Shown piece by piece: positions 56,690-64,000 of a stretch of DNA of 64,000 nt (positions within the stretch are counted from its first letter, which is position 1; each line of letters opens with the position of its first letter). Source of the stretch: Chloroflexota bacterium. Its GTDB lineage: Bacteria; Chloroflexota; Anaerolineae; Anaerolineales; Villigracilaceae. The position numbers and the translations under genes were made by a program. A model generated the notes under the pieces. That model was given only the letters and a program-made list of their open reading frames with translations. It was not told the origin of the DNA and did not search any database. The DNA lies in NCBI GenBank assembly GCA_016234485.1, contig JACRBL010000054.1:41640-105639 (forward strand), read 5' to 3'.

Positions 56690-59626
56690 CTATTTCTTCG
56701 GCAATTTATACGCCTCTTTGACAGGCTTGAGCGGGCGCGCCAGCCAATAGGGACGGCGGTTCCCATCGGGGCTAACTTTATCGGCGGGGCGGGTCATCGC
56801 CAGCCACTCACGATATTTTTCCATTGATTTATTGGTGTCTACAAACAGATCGCCTGCTTTTTCGCCGGGTTCCGCCTTGCGGATGCTGAATACTTTTTGC
56901 AGCCAGCAGTGGACTCCGCTAATAGGGTCGGGGTGGACGGCATGGGCAAGGTTCTGGTTCACGCCAACGTTGCTCCACCAGATGCGGCTGGTGTCGGGGT
57001 CGGATGATTCCCACGCCTTGCCACCGTGAATGACGCGCATGAGGAATCCGCCTTTGCCGTCGTCGTGCAGTTCAACAAGGTTTGACGAGCCTTTGCTCAC
57101 GCCTTTATCTTCATTCAAACGCCAGCGCCCGAGATGATGGCTGATGGCGATGATGCCAGGTTTGATGCCTTCGGTGACCCAGACCGTATCCACGAAGTGA
57201 CCGATCTCGGTTTCCACTTTGGCGAGGTCGCCTGTTTCGAGACCAAAGCGCTGCGCGTCTTCGGGATTCATCCAAATCGGATTCTTGTGCGAGATCTCAT
57301 ACAGCCATTTGGCATTTGCGCTTCGAGTGTGAATCAATGTTGGCAAGCGGAAGTTGGGAAGCAGAATCATCTCGCCTTTGGAGCGGTCAATGGTATCGGG
57401 GTGGACGTGACTCTTCACTGACCACGGAATCACATTTTCTTTTTCACTCCAACCCCAGTTGGCGAGCGTGTCGCTGAAGAACTCAAGTTTCTTGGACGGG
57501 GTTTCAAATCCAGGGGTGACCACACCGTCCACCGCCAAACCAACTACATGTCCGTCTTTTGAGGCGCGGTTGAATTCATCCACTTGATAATCGTTTGCCT
57601 TGCCAATCTCCTTTGTGAAGGGAACGTAATTTTCCTTCTTCACTTCGAACACGCCATACTTGCGCATGTATGCCAGCGGAGTGAGACCTTCTTTTGCGGC
57701 GGCTTCGGGCAGACCTGGCACCGAGTTCTCGAAGATCCATTGATAGTATTCATCCACGGTAATGATCTCGCCAGGGCGATACGGCGATTCGAACCACTGA
57801 CGAATGCCAAGCGAACCATCGGGATCCATCTTCGCGGAAAGTTGAATCCAGAATTCGTTCTCTTCCCACACTTCGCCAGGGTTGGCTTGATAGGTGAAGT
57901 CCACCTTCATGCCTGCACGTTCCATCGCAACGCGGCGCACAGGCTGACGGAACGCGATCCACTGCCCCGCGTGCGTTTCCTGACTCATCAGGTCGTGACG
58001 CTCAGGTCCGTGACCTGTGGGCAAAACATAATCGGCGAACCATGCGGTCTCGTTCCATGTGGGCGTGAGCGCCACATAACACTTAATCTTTGAGTCTTCA
58101 TCCTTAAGCGCCTTGAGCCACATGAAGCCATCAGGGTTGACCCACATCGGGTTGTAGACACGTGTGAAATACACGTCGATATCGCCGCGCCCTTCTTCGA
58201 GCATGTGCGGCAAAAGGATGGACATCTCATAATGTGCAAGCGGATACTCGATGGGGTAGTGCAGCTCGTTCCACGTTTCGGGAGCGGGCGCGCCTTTGAA
58301 TGGCTTGGGCACGAACTTATTCCAGCCCGTCATCGAAGTGCCGCCCTTATTGCCGATACTGCCAGTCAGCACGTTGAGGAAGAGCAAGCAACGCGCCACC
58401 TGCCATCCGCCAAGATTGCCAACACTCGCAGAACGCCAAACGTGCGTTGCAAGTTTGCCTTCGCAATTAGCAACGAGCCGCGCCGTTTCTTGAATGCGCT
58501 CGATCGGCGCTTCCGATTCCTTTGCAGCGCGTTCGAATGTGTATTCGGCGTAGAGGTCTTTGAGCAGACGGTCGAACAGGTCGAAGTGTTTAACGTTCAA
58601 CGTTGAACGTTCAACGTTAAACGCCTCTTTTATCTCCGCCGACAACTGTTCACTGTTTACTGATAACTGGTTACTGGCTACTGCACTCAGTGTTTCCTTC
58701 CAGTTGACCCATTTCTGCATGAAGTCTTTGTTGTACAAATTATTTTGGATCAGATGATTCGCGATCGAAAGCAGAATCGTATTTTCACTGCCAGGGTAGG
58801 TCGGCAGCCAGACATCGCTCATGGAAGCGGTGTTACTCAGGCGTGGGTCAAAGGTGATGAGTTTCGCGCCATCTGTTTTCGCTTCGATGATGCGCTGGGC
58901 GTGCGGGTTGAAGTAATGTCCCGTTTCGAGGTGACTGGAGATCAAAAGAATGACTCGTGCATTCGCAAAGTCTGGGCTGGGACGGTCTTGTCCGATCCAG
59001 AAGTTGTAGCCAGCGCGAGAAGACGACGAGCAGATGTTGGTGTGACTGTTGTGACCGTCCATGCCCCAGGTCTGCACGACGCGGTTGGTGTATCCGTCTT
59101 CTCCTGGGCGACCGACGTGATAGACGATCCCATTCGGGCGGCGCTTCTTGCTCTCGCGCATTTTCTCCGCGATCTCGGTCAACGCCTGCTCCCAAGTGAT
59201 TTGCTCCCATTTCCCTTCGCCACGCTTACCGACTCGCTTCAACGGATAAAGAATTCTTTCGGGGTCATAAACTTGATTATGAGTCGCGGGTCCCTTGGCG
59301 CAGTTACGTCCGCGAGAGCCAGGGTGGACGGGATTGCCTTCGAACTTGCGAATCTCGAAGGTGTCCTTGTCCACGTAGGCGAGAAGTCCGCACGCAGATT
59401 CGCAGTTGAAGCAGACGGTCGGCACGAGTGTGTATCTCCGCGCTACTTTGCGAGGCCACTCCTTGCCGTCCCATTCGACCCAGTCATCCCACACATCCGT
59501 GGGTGGATACTGGCTGATGCGCCCATCGGGGTGGACGACTTCGGTCAGTTTGACGGGCTTGCGGTCGGGCGCCGCGAATTGCGGGACGGCGGTGCCTGCG
59601 GAGGTTTTTGGAATAGATTGGGTCAT
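56690..59626 (-). CDS. Molybdopterin oxidoreductase, Soe/Psr-like catalytic subunit
   Basis: This 978-residue CISM-family protein has an N-terminal [4Fe-4S] site (Cys72, 75, 79 and 109; CX2CX3CX29C) and bis-PGD-binding motifs such as GMDGHNSHTNICSSSSRAGYNFWIGQDRPSPDF, in which Cys199 is a likely Mo ligand. It has no Tat signal, so it should stay in the cytoplasm, as in SoeA sulfite dehydrogenase. It is the last gene of an operon with a fused Fe-S/NrfD subunit and lipoate genes. Residues about 313-348 (SNQLSVNSEQLSAE, FNVERSTLNV) are coded by heptad arrays and look inserted. Sulfite as substrate is inference. Confidence 0.85.
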   Translation of the reverse strand: MTQSIPKTSAGTAVPQFAAPDRKPVKLTEVVHPDGRISQYPPTDVWDDWVEWDGKEWPRKVARRYTLVPTVCFNCESACGLLAYVDKDTFEIRKFEGNPVHPGSRGRNCAKGPATHNQVYDPERILYPLKRVGKRGEGKWEQITWEQALTEIAEKMRESKKRRPNGIVYHVGRPGEDGYTNRVVQTWGMDGHNSHTNICSSSSRAGYNFWIGQDRPSPDFANARVILLISSHLETGHYFNPHAQRIIEAKTDGAKLITFDPRLSNTASMSDVWLPTYPGSENTILLSIANHLIQNNLYNKDFMQKWVNWKETLSAVASNQLSVNSEQLSAEIKEAFNVERSTLNVKHFDLFDRLLKDLYAEYTFERAAKESEAPIERIQETARLVANCEGKLATHVWRSASVGNLGGWQVARCLLFLNVLTGSIGNKGGTSMTGWNKFVPKPFKGAPAPETWNELHYPIEYPLAHYEMSILLPHMLEEGRGDIDVYFTRVYNPMWVNPDGFMWLKALKDEDSKIKCYVALTPTWNETAWFADYVLPTGHGPERHDLMSQETHAGQWIAFRQPVRRVAMERAGMKVDFTYQANPGEVWEENEFWIQLSAKMDPDGSLGIRQWFESPYRPGEIITVDEYYQWIFENSVPGLPEAAAKEGLTPLAYMRKYGVFEVKKENYVPFTKEIGKANDYQVDEFNRASKDGHVVGLAVDGVVTPGFETPSKKLEFFSDTLANWGWSEKENVIPWSVKSHVHPDTIDRSKGEMILLPNFRLPTLIHTRSANAKWLYEISHKNPIWMNPEDAQRFGLETGDLAKVETEIGHFVDTVWVTEGIKPGIIAISHHLGRWRLNEDKGVSKGSSNLVELHDDGKGGFLMRVIHGGKAWESSDPDTSRIWWSNVGVNQNLAHAVHPDPISGVHCWLQKVFSIRKAEPGEKAGDLFVDTNKSMEKYREWLAMTRPADKVSPDGNRRPYWLARPLKPVKEAYKLPKK
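58589..58690. repeat. Two heptad arrays inside the molybdoenzyme gene
   Basis: AACGTTC/AACGTTG units (58589-58623) and AACTGTT/CACTGTT/TACTGAT units (58643-58690) repeat every 7 bp and are translated in frame. The same words occur in intergenic arrays at 25246, 26508 and 30970. Confidence 0.85.
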
Positions 59627-59642
59627 AGGGTCTCGGTTGAGT

Positions 59643-59688
59643 TCGATATTAGATATTCGATAATCGAATTTCTAGTATCGAATATCGT
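59643..59688. repeat. Heptad-period palindromic array (TATCGAA word)
   Basis: CGATATT, AGATATT, CGATAATCGAA and TATCGAATATCG form an inverted repeat in the gap between the molybdoenzyme and its membrane subunit. It shares words with the array at 30031-30090. Confidence 0.75.
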
Positions 59689-59696
59689 TTTTCGCT

Positions 59697-61370
<1,674 letters not shown>

Positions 61371-61381
61371 TTGATAAGGAT

Positions 61382-61427
61382 GAAAGAAGAAAGAGGAAAG
61401 AAGTTTCTTTGGTCTTTCTTCTTTCGT
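61382..61427. repeat. Heptad-period palindromic array (AAAGAAG word)
   Basis: AAAGAAG, AAAGAGG, AAAGAAG units and their complements (CTTTCTT, CTTTC) form a palindrome in the gap between the lipoate ligase and the membrane subunit gene. Confidence 0.7.
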
Positions 61428-61431
61428 TTGG

Positions 61432-62517
61432 TTAGGCTGCTTGCGGAGGAGTCACGGCATTCATAATTGCCGTTGTGAAATCAGTGGGTGTTACGCCAGG
61501 GGATTGGATGTTGAGGCGGTAGTACGCTTCTTCAATTTTGGATTTGAGATTCTCAGGCGTGGCAGCGACACCACGCAAGGATTGTTCGAGCGCGCCGAGA
61601 GCGAAGACGGGCAACAGGGTGAAATCGCCAGAGATGGTGACGTCGTCAATGCGACCTTCGCGCAGGCGGGCGATGATGCGGATCAGACCGCCCTGCGCCT
61701 TGAACGCCGCTTCGACAATATGTACATCCTGATGAATTTTCACGCCCTGCTGGTGCAGTTGCCCTTTTTGATAGAGCCACTCATCGGAGGTGAAGCGCGC
61801 ATCAATCTCTTTCGCCATTGCTTCTTCCTCGGCTGTCCATTCGCCTTCGTAGACTTCCATGCCCAGCGCTTCGGAGACCTTTTTCATATACAAGTCTTTG
61901 ACCATCGCGCGGTCAGGCGTGGAGCCGAGCTGCTCAGACATGGTGGTCATGTAGGCCTCGAGCGACTCAAAAATTTTGTCGCGCATTTTCTCGGAGGGGA
62001 CTTTCAACACCTGTGACATGGTCTTCTTGTCAAAGGTGTACATCAAACTACCGACGAGAATTTCCGCAATGCCCATCTGCGCTGCGCCTGTGCCGCCAAT
62101 CTTCTTGCCGTTGACATGCACATCGTTGATCGGGCGATGGTTGGCAGGGATGCCGAGTTCCTGATAGGTTGCAACCAGCGGGTCAATATAGAGTTTGAAG
62201 CGTTCTTCCAACGTGGCGGGCAGGTCTTCCTTGTGGAAGATCCACTGCGTGAAGAGTTGACCGTTGTCCAAAAACACCGCGCCGCCGCCGACTTCACGAC
62301 GATAGACGGGCAGATTGTGTCTCTCGCAGTAGTCCAAGTCCACTTCTTTTTGTATATCCTGATGGTAGCCGATGGATACATACGGTCCGTTCGGCGAGAC
62401 CATGATGATGGTGTTTGGCGTACCTTCTTTCATTGCGTACCCGACCGCGTGATAGACGGTCTGCGAGCGCAGCGGGGATACGCCTTCCATGTAGAGCAAA
62501 CGGATTTTCTTGGACAT
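61432..62517 (-). CDS. Lipoate-protein ligase (LplA-LplB fused type)
   Basis: This 361-residue protein has an N-terminal ligase domain (RREVGGGAVFLDNGQLFTQWI, DVHVNGKKIGGTGAAQ) that activates lipoate and transfers it to Lys. The C-terminal part after residue 270 (YQKGQLHQQGVKIHQDVHIVEAAFKAQGGLIRIIARLREGRIDDVTISGDF) is like the LplB accessory domain, so it is a full-length fused ligase of the type reported with sHdr gene clusters. It lies directly after two GcvH-like genes, its likely substrates. The start at 62517 has an AAGGAG site; the longer frame from 62565 overlaps the GcvH gene. Confidence 0.88.
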   Translation of the reverse strand: MSKKIRLLYMEGVSPLRSQTVYHAVGYAMKEGTPNTIIMVSPNGPYVSIGYHQDIQKEVDLDYCERHNLPVYRREVGGGAVFLDNGQLFTQWIFHKEDLPATLEERFKLYIDPLVATYQELGIPANHRPINDVHVNGKKIGGTGAAQMGIAEILVGSLMYTFDKKTMSQVLKVPSEKMRDKIFESLEAYMTTMSEQLGSTPDRAMVKDLYMKKVSEALGMEVYEGEWTAEEEAMAKEIDARFTSDEWLYQKGQLHQQGVKIHQDVHIVEAAFKAQGGLIRIIARLREGRIDDVTISGDFTLLPVFALGALEQSLRGVAATPENLKSKIEEAYYRLNIQSPGVTPTDFTTAIMNAVTPPQAA

Positions 62518-62557
62518 TGGGGAGACTCCTTTGGTGGGTTGGTAAAAGGGACATAGG

Positions 62558-63004
62558 TTAGTCAATGCAACGCAGACAATTGACTTTCAACTCTTTGATT
62601 CTTTCCTTGTATTTTTCAGCCGCCGCTGCGCCCGTGACGAGATGACCGCGTTCTGCTTCGAGATTGGTCGGTCTCACTTTGACGAACCAGCCAGTGGTAT
62701 ACGGCTCTTTATTCGTAATCAAAATATCTTTTGCGAATCCCGCCTCATTCGTCTCGACGATCTCGCATGAAAACGGGGCAGGGAAAGGTCCCACCCATTT
62801 CGCAGACTCAACCGTCGCCAGCGCCTTGCCTTGCGCAACCTTCTTACCAACATCCCGAAAACTGATCGCCGCGATCTTGCCGCAACGCGTCTGCGCGACA
62901 TCGGTCATGCCCAGAGTCGCGATCTCGCCGTCAAAGCGAATCCACACATCGCGCTCGATGTCGTAGGTCAGGTCTTCGGGAATGTCGCAGGCGTAGAAGA
63001 TCAT
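62558..63004 (-). CDS. GcvH-like lipoate-binding protein (second)
   Basis: This 148-residue protein is a lipoyl domain in the GcvH fold: WIRFDGEIATLGMTDVAQ and TVESAKWVGPFPAPFSCEIVETNE, with Lys69 as the lipoylation site. The ESAKWVG sequence differs from the ESVKA of glycine-cleavage H protein and fits LbpA-type proteins. It ends KVNCLRCID with a CxxC that H proteins lack. No gcvT or gcvP is present. The start at 63004 opens the domain; there is no clear ribosome site, and a heptad array sits just upstream. Confidence 0.85.
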   Translation of the reverse strand: MIFYACDIPEDLTYDIERDVWIRFDGEIATLGMTDVAQTRCGKIAAISFRDVGKKVAQGKALATVESAKWVGPFPAPFSCEIVETNEAGFAKDILITNKEPYTTGWFVKVRPTNLEAERGHLVTGAAAAEKYKERIKELKVNCLRCID

Positions 63005-63063
63005 TTGGTAAATGGTAATTGGAGATTGGTAATTACCATTTACCAATTACCAATCTCCAATCT
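63005..63063. repeat. Heptad-period palindromic array (TAATTGG word)
   Basis: TAATTGG, AGATTGG and TAATTAC run into CAATTAC, CAATCTC. The array forms a large palindrome and spans the whole gap between the two GcvH-like genes. Confidence 0.85.
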
Positions 63064-63067
63064 CTAG

Positions 63068-63505
63068 TTATTCGAACGAAATATTCTGTTCTTCCATAAA
63101 TTTCTGATACGCCGCCACCGCCGCCTCGCCCGTCAACAGCGATGCGCTTTCGCCAGCCCAATCCGTCGGCTTCACTTTCACGAACCAGCCTTCTCCATAC
63201 GGGTCGGTGTTGATCAGCGACGGTTTGGCTTTCATCGCTTCGTTCACTTCCACGATTTCGCCCGTCACAGGCGAAGTCACGGGTCCCACCCACTTGCCGC
63301 TTTCGAGCGTCCCCGCCGATTTGCCTTTTTGCACGGTGCGCCCCGCGTCCTTTGGCGTCGCGTTGACAATGCCCTTCGCCAAATTCTGCGCCACATCGGT
63401 GATTCCAATTTTCACTGCGCCATCGTCCATGGGCAGCGCCCACGCGTGTTTCTCCACCCAGTAGTAGCGGTCTTCAGGAATGTTACATCCACGAACTGTT
63501 GCCAT
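63068..63505 (-). CDS. GcvH-like lipoate-binding protein (first)
   Basis: This 145-residue protein has HAWALPMDDGAVKIGITDVAQNLAKGI and TLESGKWVGPVTSPVTGEIVEVNE with Lys71 as lipoylation site. The ESGKWVGP motif matches my recollection of the LbpA proteins of sHdr sulphur oxidation rather than glycine cleavage. It starts 1 nt after the zinc-finger gene stop and precedes the second GcvH-like gene. The two lipoyl proteins differ in their C-terminal parts and may serve different partners. Confidence 0.87.
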   Translation of the reverse strand: MATVRGCNIPEDRYYWVEKHAWALPMDDGAVKIGITDVAQNLAKGIVNATPKDAGRTVQKGKSAGTLESGKWVGPVTSPVTGEIVEVNEAMKAKPSLINTDPYGEGWFVKVKPTDWAGESASLLTGEAAVAAYQKFMEEQNISFE

Positions 63506-63506
63506 T

Positions 63507-63788
63507 TTATTCTCCTAGTTTGTGCTCGCCTTGCATGTGATACAACAACATATCAAACACGACCAAACGAATTTCATGCTCATACTCGTTTACGAAATTT
63601 GGATCATTTCTAGCCTTCTTCGTCACCTGCTCGTAACTATCTTTGCAAACAGGGCAAGTCACAATGAAAAACGTATGGCCCGTTAATTCATCCACGCGCA
63701 CGCCTAGTGTATCACCATGACTCTCCACCAAATGACTGTGGATTTCTGATCTCTTACCGCTAAACTCGCAATACGGACACTTGAACAT
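63507..63788 (-). CDS. Small zinc-finger protein of unknown function
   Basis: This 93-residue protein starts with a C2H2-like finger (CPYCEFSGKRSEIHSHLVESH) and has a second CxxC (VTCPVCKDSY) near residue 45, with His residues at the C-terminus. I do not recognise a family. Its position between the Fe-S protein and the first lipoate-binding gene, 4 bp from the former and 1 bp from the latter, suggests it belongs to the same pathway, perhaps as a chaperone or structural part. Confidence 0.75.
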   Translation of the reverse strand: MFKCPYCEFSGKRSEIHSHLVESHGDTLGVRVDELTGHTFFIVTCPVCKDSYEQVTKKARNDPNFVNEYEHEIRLVVFDMLLYHMQGEHKLGE

Positions 63789-63792
63789 CGCG

Positions 63793-64000
63793 TCACACCT
63801 GACCCGTAGCAGGCGCGGCCATCTCGGGCGTTTCCGTCACCCCAACCGCTTCCGCCACCAACTGAATGATGTCGCGGACTTCGATCCTGCCTTCGTTGCC
63901 TGTGGTCTTGACCGCGTCCGAATACATGATCATGTCCTTCGGGCAGGTGACGATGAAGAGTTGCTTCTTATCGCTTGGATTCTTTTCAAACGTGGTCAAC
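63793..64000 (-). CDS. C-terminal end of a CCG-domain Fe-S protein (HdrB/HdrD-like), cut by window edge
   Basis: The 68 residues seen include KKQLFIVTCPKDMIMYSDAVKTTG and VRDIIQLVAEAVG, which fit the end of a CCG (cysteine-rich) domain as in HdrB, HdrD or GlpC-like subunits (usual form: TACPxC...DAxK...VxDIxELLAEA). The expected second Cys is replaced by Asp. The protein continues beyond the right edge, so its class is uncertain. It opens the visible part of the lipoate/molybdoenzyme operon. Confidence 0.6.
   Translation of the reverse strand, partial: LTTFEKNPSDKKQLFIVTCPKDMIMYSDAVKTTGNEGRIEVRDIIQLVAEAVGVTETPEMAAPATGQV

Noticed and set aside
62558..63505. Glycine cleavage system
   Set aside because: Two GcvH-like proteins are present but no GcvT or GcvP, and the lipoyl motif (ESGKWVG) and neighbours (ligase, Fe-S protein, molybdoenzyme) point elsewhere.

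Overview
The window looks like a chromosomal segment of a Chloroflexota bacterium, probably Anaerolineae. This is inferred from gene content: an Alternative Complex III operon with a split ActB, L21 and L31 ribosomal proteins carrying extra helix-hairpin-helix modules, PASTA-less Ser/Thr kinases with sensor tails, a GH4 glycosidase, and probable leaderless promoters (-10 boxes 6-12 nt before ATGs). Most of the DNA is G+C-rich with tightly packed operons. Short A+T-rich stretches mark beta-propeller, FGE-fold and GIY-YIG segments that look acquired. One tRNA (tRNA-Ser, GGA) is present. No rRNA, CRISPR array, transposase gene or phage gene was seen.

Layout. 1-7.6 kb: start of pyruvate phosphate dikinase, a receiver-only regulator, a hydrolase, a DEDD exonuclease, a CCA-adding enzyme/hpt/tdk salvage block, and the L21-L27-L31 operon behind a consensus promoter. 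7.7-15.5 kb: SNF2 helicase, glycerate kinase, RecQ, and a family-4-like uracil-DNA glycosylase that has lost its iron-sulphur cysteines. 15.6-26.5 kb: small sugar/cofactor metabolism genes, a GIY-YIG gene, a HEPN/MNT pair, RNase H, two lipoproteins and a thiolase, interspersed with copies of a palindromic MITE-like element. 26.6-31 kb: an apparent trans-4-hydroxyproline degradation cluster (epimerase, FAD dehydrogenase, DapA-type deaminase), interrupted by a frameshifted beta-propeller gene. 31-33.8 kb: a TIR-FGE fusion, an AbrB protein and a SIS isomerase. 33.9-42.4 kb: purB and then the ACIII operon (pentaheme ActA, split ActB, ActC, ActD, ActE, plus an extra monoheme cytochrome). 42.5-47.2 kb: HigBA-type toxin-antitoxin pair, nitroreductase, tRNA, DUF4405 membrane pair, and a two-component system. 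47.3-55.4 kb: a five-gene operon with two Ser/Thr kinases flanking an FHA-ABC transporter. 55.5-64 kb (minus strand): a DUF2270 protein, then a long operon reading inward from the right edge: Fe-S CCG-domain protein (cut), zinc-finger protein, two GcvH-like lipoate-binding proteins, lipoate ligase, NrfC-NrfD fusion, and a cytoplasmic molybdopterin oxidoreductase.

The most interesting system is this last operon. Two lipoate-binding proteins, a dedicated lipoate ligase and an Hdr/CCG-like Fe-S protein are the signature of the sulphur-oxidising heterodisulphide-reductase-like (sHdr) pathway. Here they are followed by a Soe-like molybdoenzyme and a fused Fe-S/membrane subunit that could oxidise the resulting sulphite and feed quinones, with ACIII as the quinol-oxidising partner 15 kb away. 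That assignment is inference and depends on the genes just beyond the right edge.

Two repeat systems run through the window. One is a roughly 80-125 bp palindromic element (six copies, one in-frame inside the hydroxyproline epimerase gene). The other is a set of heptanucleotide-period, largely palindromic arrays resembling cyanobacterial STRR sequences (about 14 sites, each with its own word). Two of the array sites are inside reading frames.
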